Below, one piece after another: positions 29,550-39,103 of a stretch of DNA of 64,000 nucleotides. How positions within the stretch are numbered: position 1 is the stretch's first letter; every line of letters begins with the position of its first letter. Source of the stretch: an uncultured Oscillospiraceae bacterium (GTDB lineage: Bacteria > Bacillota > Clostridia > Oscillospirales > Ruminococcaceae); NCBI GenBank assembly GCA_949741215.1, contig CATJLA010000117.1, positions 31,768 to 95,767 on the forward strand, given 5' to 3'. The position numbers were made by a program, and so were the translations under genes. The notes beneath the pieces are model-generated. The model was not told the DNA's origin. It saw only the letters and a program-made list of their open reading frames with translations, and did no database searches.

Positions 29550-31538
29550 TTACGAAATATCCGCCATATCAATGTAAGCGGCGCCCTTTTCGGCAATCAG
29601 TTCCTTTCGGCCCTCCAGGTTATTTCCCAGCAGGACGTCAAACACCCGGGCAGTTTCGGCGGCATCCACCGGGTTTACCTTAATCAGACGTCGTGTCTCC
29701 GGGTTCATGGTAGTCAGCCACATCATATCCGGCTCATTCTCGCCTAATCCCTTGGAGCGCTGGAGGGTATATTTCTGCTTTTTCTCCTCCAGCTTTTTGA
29801 CAATGCGCACCTTTTCACCCTCATTGTAAGCAAAATAGGTCTGATCCTTGGCGGTAATCTCAAACAGGGGGGATTCGGCAATATACACATAGCCCTTTTC
29901 AATCAGGGTAGGCACCAGACGATACAGCATAGATAAAATCAAAGTGCGGATCTGGAAGCCGTCCTCATCGGCATCGGTACAGATAATTACCTTGTTCCAG
30001 CGCAGGGCGGAAAGGTCAAAGGTGGAAAAATCCTTGTTGGCTTTGCCCTTTACCTCTACGCCGCAGCCTAAAATCTTCATAATATTGGTGACGATTTCGC
30101 TTTTGAAAATCCGGTCGTACTCCACCTTCATGCAGTTCAAAATTTTGCCCCGCACCGGGATAATGGCCTGGAACTCCGAATCCCGGCTCAGCTTACAGGA
30201 GCCTAAAGCGGAGTTGCCCTCAACGATGTAGATTTCCCGGCGGGAGACGTCCTTGGTGCGGCAGTCCGCAAAGTTGGGTATCCGGTTGGTGACGTCGATG
30301 GAGCCTGCCAGCTTTTTTTTCAAATTCAGTCTTGTTTTTTCGGCGTTTTCCCGGCTGCGCTTGTTTACCAGCACCTGCTCGGCAATCCGGGCGGCATCGT
30401 CCGGGTTTTCAATAAAATAAACCTCCAGCTGGTGGCGCAAAAAGTCGTTCATAGCCTCGTAAATAAACCGGTTGGTAATGGCCTTTTTGGTCTGGTTCTC
30501 GTAAGAGGTTTGGGTGGAAAAGGAGGAGGAAACCAGCATCAGGCAGTCCTCCACGTCGGCAAAGGTGATTTTGCTTTCCCCTTTAAGATATTTGCCGGAC
30601 TGCTTGAGAAGACTGTCGATTTGGTACACAAAAGCCGCCCGCACCGCCTTTTCCGGGGAACCGCCATGCTCCAAATGGCTGGAATTGTGATAATATTCCA
30701 GCAGCTTCGTCCTGTTGGAAAAGCACACCGCCACGCTCAGCTTTACCTTATACTCAGGCTTATCCTCCCGGTCACGTCCCTGGCGCTCACTTTGCCAGAA
30801 CTGCACCGGGGTAAGGGTTTGGTCCCCCGCAAGCTCCTTTACATAGTCGGTAATGCCTTCCTGATAACAGTACTCCGTGGTATCAAAGCCGGCATCTGTT
30901 TCATTGCGCAGCTGGAGCACCAGCCCGGCGTTCACTACCGCCTGGCGCTTCAGCACATCCTGAAAATACTCCAGAGGGATGTGTATTTCGGTAAACACCT
31001 CCAAATCCGGCTTCCAGCGGATGCGGGTGCCTGTTTGCTTATAACGAAACGGCTCCTGATGCAGTCCGCCCACATTTTCACCCTTTTCAAACCGGAGGGT
31101 ATACTTCTGCCCGTCCCGATGAATCTCCACCTCCATGTACTCGGAGGCATACTGGGTGGCGCAAAGGCCCAGGCCGTTCAGCCCCAGGGAGAACTCATAG
31201 TTTTCCCCGCTGTTGGTGTTGTATTTTCCGCCGGCGTACAGCTCGCAGAACACCAGCTCCCAGTTATACCGCTGCTCCCGGTTGTTGTAATCCACCGGAA
31301 TGCCGCAGCCGAAGTCCTCAATCTCATAAGAGCCATCCCGGTAACGGGTAACGATAATTTTATCTCCCCGCCCCTCTCTGGCTTCATCAATAGAATTGGA
31401 GAGGATTTCAAACACCGAGTGCTGGCACCCCTCCAGTCCATCGGAACCAAAAATCACTCCCGGGCGCTTTCTTACCCGATCCGCCCCTTTTAGGGACGAA
31501 ATGCTTTCATTGCTGGCTCCCTTGGTTTTAGCCGCCAT
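29550..31538 (-). CDS. Type IIA DNA topoisomerase subunit B (GyrB/ParE family, divergent)
   Basis: GADRVRKRPGVIFGSDGLEGCQHSVFEILSNSIDEAREG; TOPRIM-like VEGNSALGSCKLSRDSEFQAIIPVRGKILN and CTDADEDGFQIRTLIL. Confidence 0.9.
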   Translation of the reverse strand: MAAKTKGASNESISSLKGADRVRKRPGVIFGSDGLEGCQHSVFEILSNSIDEAREGRGDKIIVTRYRDGSYEIEDFGCGIPVDYNNREQRYNWELVFCELYAGGKYNTNSGENYEFSLGLNGLGLCATQYASEYMEVEIHRDGQKYTLRFEKGENVGGLHQEPFRYKQTGTRIRWKPDLEVFTEIHIPLEYFQDVLKRQAVVNAGLVLQLRNETDAGFDTTEYCYQEGITDYVKELAGDQTLTPVQFWQSERQGRDREDKPEYKVKLSVAVCFSNRTKLLEYYHNSSHLEHGGSPEKAVRAAFVYQIDSLLKQSGKYLKGESKITFADVEDCLMLVSSSFSTQTSYENQTKKAITNRFIYEAMNDFLRHQLEVYFIENPDDAARIAEQVLVNKRSRENAEKTRLNLKKKLAGSIDVTNRIPNFADCRTKDVSRREIYIVEGNSALGSCKLSRDSEFQAIIPVRGKILNCMKVEYDRIFKSEIVTNIMKILGCGVEVKGKANKDFSTFDLSALRWNKVIICTDADEDGFQIRTLILSMLYRLVPTLIEKGYVYIAESPLFEITAKDQTYFAYNEGEKVRIVKKLEEKKQKYTLQRSKGLGENEPDMMWLTTMNPETRRLIKVNPVDAAETARVFDVLLGNNLEGRKELIAEKGAAYIDMADIS

Positions 31539-31697
31539 CCAAGTTCCTCCTATCCTGGGTCAAATACCGGGGCTGATTCCCGGCAGAACGTTTGTACTAT
31601 CTATCAAACTAAATTTCCGGCAAAAAGTCAAGCATTTTTTGCAAAAATCCGCTCATTTCAGGCCAAACTGAGCCCATTTCTCACCAAAATCATATCA

Positions 31698-31790
31698 TTT
31701 TCAGGACGTAACTGCCCTTTTGGTTTCTCAGCCTGATCCGGCAGCCTGCCGCAATACGCAAAACCACCCCGCGCAGGACGTCCCCGAAAA
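31698..31790. mobile_element. MITE-like inverted-repeat element E1, about 93 bp
   Basis: TTTTCAGGACGTAACTGCCC at left; TTTTCGGGGACGTCCTGCGC (reverse complement) at right. Confidence 0.5.
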
Positions 31791-31801
31791 GGCTGCCGCC
31801 T

Positions 31802-32086
31802 TTACACCTCTTTACTATTCTGGTACCGGCCCACCGCCCGGTTGCATTTTGCAAGCATCCTCTCCCGGATTTCCGCCTCTGAAACCCCGTAATACCGCAG
31901 CAGAATGCCTGTAGTTACCAGCACATCGCAGGCTTCCTCTATTACTGCTTCCCGGCTGCCTTTGCCCCGCATTTCTTTGGTAAGCTCCTTGGTCAGCTCG
32001 GCACACTCCTCCATGGCGTAAATGTTCCGGGAAATGCCGGATTGCTCATCAATAGCCATCACTGCATCCATTGCTTCCTCTAATGT
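31802..32086 (-). CDS. MazG-like nucleotide pyrophosphohydrolase family protein
   Basis: MTLEEAMDAVMAIDEQSG...AMEECAELTKELTKEMRGKGSREAVIEEACDVLVTTGILLRYYG; EExxE...EExxD helical pattern. Confidence 0.7.
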   Translation of the reverse strand, partial: TLEEAMDAVMAIDEQSGISRNIYAMEECAELTKELTKEMRGKGSREAVIEEACDVLVTTGILLRYYGVSEAEIRERMLAKCNRAVGRYQNSKEV

Positions 32087-32616
32087 CATTGCTGTCGCTC
32101 CTCCTTTGCTTTTTGCCAATCCTCTGCCAAAATGCCGTACAAATGCAGGTCCGCCCAGTTGCCGGAAAGATCCTTTACCTGACGGCGCTGCACTCCTTCA
32201 CAGGCCATGCCCAGCCGTTTCATCAGCTTTACCGACTTTACCGGGTCAATGGTTTCCGCCACAATTTTATGAGCACAAAGGGTCTCAAAAGCATAATCCA
32301 TCAGGCGGGAGCAAGCCTCCTGGGCATAGCCGCGCCCCCAAACCTGCCGGTTAAAGAACCAGCCGATCTCATAAATTCCCTCTGATAAAGGGTGGAACAG
32401 CAGGTAGCCGATCAGCCTGCCGCTTTCTTTCTCCACAGCGGCCAGCCCGCCCTTTTGGGCCATACAAAAATCTGTTAAAAAGCGGCAGGTTTGGGCAAAG
32501 GTGTAGGGCGGCTCGCTGTACCGCATGGTTTCTGCGTCCCCCAAAATTTCCTGCAGGTCTTCCGCATCAGTTATCGCGAAGCTCCGCAGCAGCAGCCTGT
32601 TTGTCTCCAAATACAA
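32086..32616 (-). CDS. GNAT family N-acetyltransferase (RimJ/RimL-like)
   Basis: LYLETNRLLLRSFAITDAEDLQEILGDAETMRYSEPPYTFAQT...YEIGWFFNRQVWGRGYAQEACSRLMDYAF; TTG start inferred. Confidence 0.85.
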   Translation of the reverse strand: MYLETNRLLLRSFAITDAEDLQEILGDAETMRYSEPPYTFAQTCRFLTDFCMAQKGGLAAVEKESGRLIGYLLFHPLSEGIYEIGWFFNRQVWGRGYAQEACSRLMDYAFETLCAHKIVAETIDPVKSVKLMKRLGMACEGVQRRQVKDLSGNWADLHLYGILAEDWQKAKEERQQ

Positions 32617-32775
32617 TAAAAACGCCCCCTGAAAGCAGATCAATATACCGGTGCAGTCCCGTCCCGCCAAAAATGGAAAATGCTGGAAATACCGGCATGG
32701 CACAGCCCCAGGCCGCATCTGTTCTGCGGTCCGGGGCTTATGTTTACCCTTTGTTTTTTGCTTTGCAAAGCCGTT

Positions 32776-34731
32776 TTACGCCTCACCGTCAAACTCAGGC
32801 GGCTCCGGCTGGGACGAGCTGCCTTGTTCAGCCTGCGGCTCCTCCCCAGGCTTTTTGGCGTCCTTTTCATCCGGAATCCCCTGATAATCGGGATGGTAAT
32901 CCAGTTGACCTTCCATCAGCTTCTTAAAGTCCTCCCCTTCAATCTTTTCAAACTCAAAGAGGTACTGAGCCACCAGATGAAGCTGATCCATATGGGTTTT
33001 CAAAATATCCTCGGTGATACCGTAAGCATCGCCGATAATCCGGCGAATTTCCTCATCAATTTCGGCCGCTACTGTTTCGGAGAAGTTGCGGCTCTGGTTA
33101 AAGTCCCGTCCCAGGAACACCTCGCCATGATCCTGGCCATAGACGATAGGACCCATCCTGTCGCTGAAGCCATAGCGGGTAACCATATTCCGGGCCAGGT
33201 TGCTTGCCCGCTCCAGGTCATTAGAGGCGCCGGTGGAGATATCGTCCAAAATCAGCTGCTCGGCCACCCGGCCGCCCAACAGCACTACCAGATCCTCCTC
33301 CATCTCCTTTTTACGGCGATAGTTTCGGTCCTCAGTGGGCAAGGACATGGTAAAGCCGCCAGCCATCCCCCGGGGGATAATGGAAACCTGATGCACCGGG
33401 TCCTGCAGGGGGGAGTAGTAGGTACAGATAGCATGGCCCGCCTCATGATAGGCAGTAAGCTTTTTATCCTTATGGGGCACCACATGGGATTTCTTCTCCG
33501 GCCCTGCCACCACCTTGATGGTAGCCTCCTCGATTTCCTCCATAGTGATGGCCTTTTTGCCCTTTTTCACCGCCAGCAGCGCCGCCTCATTGGCTAAGTT
33601 CTCCAGGTCCGCCCCGGTAAAGCCCGCGGTCGTTTTCGCAATGGTAGAAAGGTTGACATCCGGCCCCAAGGGCTTATTTTTGGTGTGTACCTTCAAAATC
33701 AGCTCACGGCCCTTAATATCCGGGTAGGATACTACCACCTGACGGTCAAACCGGCCGGGACGCAGCAGCGCAGGATCCAGAATATCCCGCCGGTTGGTGG
33801 CGGCAATGATAATAACACCGGAGTTGGCGGCAAAGCCGTCCATTTCCACCAGCAGCTGATTTAAGGTCTGCTCCCGTTCATCGTGGCCGCCGCCCAGGCC
33901 TGCGCCCCGGTGACGTCCCACAGCGTCGATTTCGTCAATAAATACGATGCTGGGCGCGTTTTTCTTGGCCTGATCAAACAGATCCCGCACCCGGGAAGCG
34001 CCTACGCCTACAAACATCTCCACAAAGTCCGAGCCGGAGATGGAGAAGAAGGGTACGCCAGCCTCCCCCGCCACCGCTCTGGCAAGCAGGGTTTTGCCTG
34101 TTCCGGGAGGGCCCACCAGCAGTACGCCCTTGGGGATTTTAGCACCCAGCTCGCTGTACTTCCGGGGGTCCTTCAAAAAGTCCACAATTTCGGAAAGTTC
34201 TTCCTTTTCCTCATCCACACCCTGAACATCGTCAAAGGTTACCTTCCTGCCGTCCTCCTGAGGCTTCATTTTGGCTTTGCCAAAGTTCATCACCTTGCCG
34301 TTGCCGCCACCGCCCGCCTGACGCATCATAAAGATCCACAGCGCCACCATAGCGCCGATCAACAGCAGGGAGGGCAGCAGGCTCAGCCACCAGGGGGTTT
34401 CCCGCAGGGGAATCCAGTTATAGGTAATCGGGTCGTCCGGATTTGCCTGATTATGGGCGGTTACCAGGGGGTCTACCTTCTGAATAAACAGCCCCAGGTT
34501 AGGCACCTGATAGTAAACGTTCTCCTGGCTTTCCAGCCGCATGGTAAGCTGGCTGGAGTTGAGGTCCAGCTCATACCACTCTACCTGATCCTCCTCGAAG
34601 TAAGAAACGATTTTGGAATAAGGCACCGTGTTGGTTTCTGTGCGCATGGATAAAACCGCAACCGCACCAAAGGTAAGCATTACCAAAATCAGTACGTAAA
34701 TTCCAAAACCGCTCGGTCTCTTTTTGGCCAA
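32776..34731 (-). CDS. ftsH: ATP-dependent zinc metalloprotease FtsH
   Basis: [51 protein letters not shown]...[14 protein letters not shown]; Walker and HEAGH motifs. Confidence 0.97.
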   Translation of the reverse strand: MAKKRPSGFGIYVLILVMLTFGAVAVLSMRTETNTVPYSKIVSYFEEDQVEWYELDLNSSQLTMRLESQENVYYQVPNLGLFIQKVDPLVTAHNQANPDDPITYNWIPLRETPWWLSLLPSLLLIGAMVALWIFMMRQAGGGGNGKVMNFGKAKMKPQEDGRKVTFDDVQGVDEEKEELSEIVDFLKDPRKYSELGAKIPKGVLLVGPPGTGKTLLARAVAGEAGVPFFSISGSDFVEMFVGVGASRVRDLFDQAKKNAPSIVFIDEIDAVGRHRGAGLGGGHDEREQTLNQLLVEMDGFAANSGVIIIAATNRRDILDPALLRPGRFDRQVVVSYPDIKGRELILKVHTKNKPLGPDVNLSTIAKTTAGFTGADLENLANEAALLAVKKGKKAITMEEIEEATIKVVAGPEKKSHVVPHKDKKLTAYHEAGHAICTYYSPLQDPVHQVSIIPRGMAGGFTMSLPTEDRNYRRKKEMEEDLVVLLGGRVAEQLILDDISTGASNDLERASNLARNMVTRYGFSDRMGPIVYGQDHGEVFLGRDFNQSRNFSETVAAEIDEEIRRIIGDAYGITEDILKTHMDQLHLVAQYLFEFEKIEGEDFKKLMEGQLDYHPDYQGIPDEKDAKKPGEEPQAEQGSSSQPEPPEFDGEA

Positions 34732-34758
34732 ATAATTCCACTCCTTTTGTGTAAAAGT

Positions 34759-34869
34759 GACGTCTTACAGCCCTGCACAGGCCAAAGCCGCCTGGAAAAC
34801 CGGGGAAGCTCCCCGAAAAGCGCTGAGTATGAAAAGGCGAAACCCGTAAGGGTTTGCCGTACCGACGTC
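34759..34869. mobile_element. MITE-like inverted-repeat element E5, about 111 bp
   Basis: GACGTCTTACAGCC at left and GACGTCGGTACGGC (reverse complement) at right, with internal hairpins CGGGGAAGCTCCCCG and AAACCCgtaaGGGTTT. Confidence 0.4.
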
Positions 34870-34924
34870 CATAAAATAAAATGCTTTGACGAAGCGCCTG
34901 CCTATATTTTTGCGCCTTGCCCGT

Positions 34925-35464
34925 TTACTCCCCGTAAACCGAGGGCTTGAGTACCCCTACATAGGGCAAATTGCGGTATTTTTCATCATAATCCAGGCCG
35001 TAGCCCACCACAAATTCATCCGGAACGCTGAAGCAGGAGTAGTCGGCAGTCAGGTCAACCTGGCGGCGCTCCGGCTTATCCAGCAGGGTGGCAATGCGGA
35101 TGCTTTTGGGGTTGCGCTGGTACAAAATCTCCCGCAGATAGCTGAGGGTTTTGCCGCTGTCCAAAATATCCTCCACAATCAAGATATCATAGCCTTCCAA
35201 AGGAATATCCAAATCCTTGATAATCTTTACCACACCGGAGGTTTTTACCCCGGAGCCATAGCTGGAAACAGACATAAAGTCCACCCTGGCCGGTATGGTA
35301 ACGGCGCGCATCAAATCTGCCATAAACACTACCGAGCCTTTCAGCACGCTTACCAGCAGCAGGTTTTTATCCCTGTAATCCTCGCTGATCCGCCGGCCAA
35401 GCTCCTGCACCTTTTCGGCAATCTGCTCCTCGGAGATCAGCACCGAGGCAATATCATTTTTCAT
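34925..35464 (-). CDS. hpt: Hypoxanthine phosphoribosyltransferase
   Basis: VSVLKGSVVFMADLMRAVTIPARVDFMSVSSYGSGVKTSGVVKIIKDLDIPLEGYDILIVEDILDSGKTLSYL; PRPP-binding motif. Confidence 0.95.
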   Translation of the reverse strand: MKNDIASVLISEEQIAEKVQELGRRISEDYRDKNLLLVSVLKGSVVFMADLMRAVTIPARVDFMSVSSYGSGVKTSGVVKIIKDLDIPLEGYDILIVEDILDSGKTLSYLREILYQRNPKSIRIATLLDKPERRQVDLTADYSCFSVPDEFVVGYGLDYDEKYRNLPYVGVLKPSVYGE

Positions 35465-36953
35465 GTCGCTCACACAGTTCATTCTCAAAACCTCCACCCA
35501 TTTTCACCGGCAGCAACCGGATTTCCGCCGCATTTTTGCAGTTTTCCCCGGCAGCCGCCCGCCGGGCCACGCCAAACTCCTCCGCCCACAGAATTCCTTC
35601 CTCATCCTCCAAAATCCAAAGGGAGGCTCGCCGTTCCAAAGGCATTTTTACATCATTGCAAAGCTTTTTTAAGGTGCGGGAGCCGCTGCGCCCCGCCGGA
35701 TGGTACCTGTCGCCCTCGTTTCGGTGGCGTAATCTAAGAGTACCACTTATTCTATCACAATCCAACTGGTTTTTTAAGAATTTCCCGCAGTTTTTTTGAA
35801 AATTTTCCGTTTGTTCACAATCTCCCTTCAAAAACGCAAGAAAAATCTCCCGGCAATCAGGTAAAAGCAGGCTGCTCTGCCGTTTATAGTCCCAAATAAC
35901 CGGCAGCTGCTCCTTTGGGGACGTCGCCCTTTCGGCAGGCCCTGGCGCCTTGCTTTGGCACAGCCCGAAGTGACCCCGTCCTGCAAAAAAGAACAGACAG
36001 ATACCCAGCTGCACCCCGCCGGTTCCGCTTAAAGCGGTTTGCAGGCAAAGCTCGATCTTTTTAGCCTCCTCCTCTACGCCCTGCCTTGCCAACAAACGGT
36101 GGATAACCCTATGCTGCATGGCCGGGTGGAGCTCTGCCAATACCTGCCGGTCTCCCAGCAGCAACAGCCGCTTTTCTTGCCGGGCCAGTGATTCTTCCGC
36201 CTGCTTCCAGGTCGTTTTGCTCTGGGGAAGAAGCACCGCCTCCAACGCGGCCCCTGCCTGGCGGGCCAGGTAGTTTTCTTCTCTTTCCAAAGTAGAAACG
36301 GTGCGGGCAACGGCGTCATAAAACCGTGGGTTCAGCCGCTCCAGCTCCGGGATTACCTTATGCCGCAGCCGGTTGCGGGTGTAATCATCGGCTAAATTGG
36401 TGCTGTCAGTCACCCAAGAAAGCTGGTTTTCCCGGCAATAAGCCTCAATTTCCTGCCGGGTACAGGTAAGCAGCGGCCGAATAATCTGCCCTCTTACCGG
36501 CGGAATGCCCGTAAGCCCCTTCAGCCCCGTACCTCTTGCCAGACGAAACAGCGCCGTTTCCGCCTGATCCCCTAAATGATGCCCGGTGGCAATTTTGCCC
36601 TCCGGCCCTGCCTGCTCCGCAAAAAAACGGTAGCGCAGCGTTCGGGCGCTCTCCTCCACCCCCATATTGTGGGACTGAGCCCAGGCGCTTACGTCCACCG
36701 AAAAAACAGTGAGGGGAACGCCCCATTTTTGGCATAGCTGCTCACAAAACCGCTGATCCCGGAGAGACTCCTCCCCACGCAGGTTGTGGTTCAGGTGGCA
36801 GGCGGTGAGGGTAAGCTCCAGCTCCCCCTGCACCGACCAAAGAAAGTGAAGCAGCGCCACCGAATCCGCCCCGCCGGATAAGGCCGCCACCACCTGGCTG
36901 CCCGGGGGCAGCATATCATACTTCCGGACAGCCGCCAAAGCCTTATCTCTCAT
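35454..36953 (-). CDS. tilS: tRNA(Ile)-lysidine synthase
   Basis: VVAALSGGADSVALLHFLWSVQ...LNHNLRGEESLRDQRFCEQLC...ATGHHLGDQAETALFRLARGTGLKGLTGIPP. Confidence 0.93.
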   Translation of the reverse strand: MRDKALAAVRKYDMLPPGSQVVAALSGGADSVALLHFLWSVQGELELTLTACHLNHNLRGEESLRDQRFCEQLCQKWGVPLTVFSVDVSAWAQSHNMGVEESARTLRYRFFAEQAGPEGKIATGHHLGDQAETALFRLARGTGLKGLTGIPPVRGQIIRPLLTCTRQEIEAYCRENQLSWVTDSTNLADDYTRNRLRHKVIPELERLNPRFYDAVARTVSTLEREENYLARQAGAALEAVLLPQSKTTWKQAEESLARQEKRLLLLGDRQVLAELHPAMQHRVIHRLLARQGVEEEAKKIELCLQTALSGTGGVQLGICLFFFAGRGHFGLCQSKAPGPAERATSPKEQLPVIWDYKRQSSLLLPDCREIFLAFLKGDCEQTENFQKNCGKFLKNQLDCDRISGTLRLRHRNEGDRYHPAGRSGSRTLKKLCNDVKMPLERRASLWILEDEEGILWAEEFGVARRAAAGENCKNAAEIRLLPVKMGGGFENELCERHEK

Positions 36954-38328
36954 TGCGGTACAGCTCCAGTCCGCAGAAGCGGGTATACCGGCCGTCCCAC
37001 CCCACCTTAACGGTGTTGGTTTCTCCATGGCGGTTTTTAGCCACAATCACTTCCGCAATATTCTGCTCGTTGGACTCCTGGTTATAGTAAGCGTCCCGAT
37101 ACAGGAACATCACAATATCGGCATCCTGCTCAATGGAGCCGGATTCTCTCAAATCCGCCAGCATGGGCCGATGGTCCTGGCGGGATTCCGGCCCACGGGA
37201 AAGCTGGGAGAGGGTAAGCACCGGCACGTCCAGTTCCCTTGCCATAATTTTAAGCCCTCTGGTAATTTCCGAAACCTCCTGCACCCGGTTGTCAATCCTT
37301 CTGCCGGAGGTCATCAGCTGCAGATAATCGATAATCACCAGCCCCAGGCCCTTCATACGACGAAGCCGCGCCTTCATTTCCGGCACGCTCAGTCCCGGAG
37401 AGTCGTCAATATAAATCTCGCTGGACGAAAGTGCCTGAGCCGCAGCCGCCAGCTTCACCCAGTCCCCCGGCTGGAGCTGGCCGGTGCGCATCATGGTGCC
37501 AGAGATAGATGCCTCGCTGGAAAGCATTCTGGTTACCAGCTGCTCCTTGCCCATCTCCAGGCTGAATACCGCCACCTTAGCGTCACTTTTTCTCGCCACA
37601 TTTACCGCGATGTTCAGCGCAAAGGCCGATTTACCCATAGCGGGACGGGCTGCAACCAGCAGCAGGTCACTTTTATTCAGGCCGGTGATAACATGATCCA
37701 GATCAGAAAAGCCGGTGGAAAGCCCCAGGTACTGGGCACGGTTTTCGCCGGAAAGACGCTGGAGCTGATCATAAGCCTCTATAATAATCTCGTCGATCCG
37801 CTGGAGGCCTTTTTCATCCCGGCCTTGGCGGATGTCCATAATCCGCTGCTCCGCCAGATTCAGCAGGTTAGAGGCATCCTCCTGACCCTCTGCCGCCGTT
37901 TCCGCCAAGCCTTGAGAAACATTCATCAGCTGGCGGACATAGGATTTTTCCAGAACAATTTTAGCATAGGCCTCCACGTTTTTTACGGAAGGCACAATCT
38001 GGGTAATATCATACAGGTACTTTTTGGCAAACTGGTCGGTTTCAAAAATTTTCTCCTGCAGCGCCAGATCCAGCACCGTGATATAGTCAATAGGCTGGCC
38101 GGAGGAGAACATCTGCACCATCAGGGCAAAAATCTCCTGATGCCGCTTATCGCAAAAGGACTCCGGCTTCAGGTACTCCATCACAACAGACATGCACCCC
38201 GAATCAATCAGCACTGCCCCCAGTACCGACTGCTCTGCCTCCAGCGCCCGCAAATGCTCGGGAAAGTCATAGGGGGAACGTTCCGGCAGGATGCCAGAAC
38301 GGCTTCCACCGCTTTGTTCCTCTGGCAT
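36943..38328 (-). CDS. dnaB: Replicative DNA helicase DnaB
   Basis: LVAARPAMGKSAFALNIAVNVA...VFSLEMGKEQLVTRMLSSEASI...VIIDYLQLMTSGRRIDNRVQEVSEITRGLK. Confidence 0.96.
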   Translation of the reverse strand: MPEEQSGGSRSGILPERSPYDFPEHLRALEAEQSVLGAVLIDSGCMSVVMEYLKPESFCDKRHQEIFALMVQMFSSGQPIDYITVLDLALQEKIFETDQFAKKYLYDITQIVPSVKNVEAYAKIVLEKSYVRQLMNVSQGLAETAAEGQEDASNLLNLAEQRIMDIRQGRDEKGLQRIDEIIIEAYDQLQRLSGENRAQYLGLSTGFSDLDHVITGLNKSDLLLVAARPAMGKSAFALNIAVNVARKSDAKVAVFSLEMGKEQLVTRMLSSEASISGTMMRTGQLQPGDWVKLAAAAQALSSSEIYIDDSPGLSVPEMKARLRRMKGLGLVIIDYLQLMTSGRRIDNRVQEVSEITRGLKIMARELDVPVLTLSQLSRGPESRQDHRPMLADLRESGSIEQDADIVMFLYRDAYYNQESNEQNIAEVIVAKNRHGETNTVKVGWDGRYTRFCGLELYRNER

Positions 38329-38455
38329 TTGTCCTCCTCCTTCCTGCAGGTTTCTGCAAACCCGCGCAATGCTCCGCAAAAGCCGTGGCCTGCCGCCCCC
38401 AGTTCAGGGGAATCCGGCAGGACACGGCTTTTCCGCAGCTGCGCCGTCATCTGAT

Positions 38456-38902
38456 TTATGCCTCGGATACCATCACAAAAATCTTTGCCGAAATATTAGG
38501 GTACAGCTTCAGCTCCGCGCTGTAATTGCCAAAGGCTTTTATCTCGCTTTCCATCACGATCTTCTTTTTATCAATTTCCAGACCATACTGGGCCTTTAAG
38601 CCCTCCGCCACCTCTTTGGAGGTTACCGACCCGAACAGCTTGCCGTTAGCCCCCGCCTTAGCGGTCAGCTTCACAGTTTTATCCTTGATCTCCTTTACCT
38701 GAGCCAGTGCCCGCTCGGTATCCACCTGCACCCTGTGCTGGGCGGCGGCCTCCCTAGCCTTCAGCTCATTCATGGCTTGAGCAGTGGCTTCCATAGCCAA
38801 ACCCCGCTTAATCAAAAAGTTCTTTGCATACCCGTCCGAAACGTCATGCAGCTCCCCTTTTTTGCCGGTACCCTGCACATCCTGCTTCAAAATAACCTTC
38901 AT
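38456..38902 (-). CDS. rplI: 50S ribosomal protein L9
   Basis: MKVILKQDVQGTGKKGELHDVSDGYAKNFLIKRGLA...GKLFGSVTSKEVAEGL. Confidence 0.97.
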   Translation of the reverse strand: MKVILKQDVQGTGKKGELHDVSDGYAKNFLIKRGLAMEATAQAMNELKAREAAAQHRVQVDTERALAQVKEIKDKTVKLTAKAGANGKLFGSVTSKEVAEGLKAQYGLEIDKKKIVMESEIKAFGNYSAELKLYPNISAKIFVMVSEA

Positions 38903-39030
38903 ATCCTCTCATTCTCCTATCCTAATCAAATTTATTTAAATTATTTAAAATCATCCATCCCTAAAAACAACCCCATTATCAACCCCCCAGCCCAAACCAG
39001 CACTCCCGTCCACAAAAGCCGGTACCAAGC

Positions 39031-39103
39031 CAATATCAAAATCGCTCCCGCAAGGGAGGGTTCCGCCACTATTCACTATTCACTCTTACCTATTACTTAT
39101 TTT
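39031..39103 (-). repeat. GAATAGTGAATAGTG repeat, copy C
   Basis: Minus strand aagtaataggtaagagtgaatagtgaatagtggcggaaccCTCCCttgcGGGAGcgattttgatattgg; overlaps the stop codon of the adjacent gene. Confidence 0.75.
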
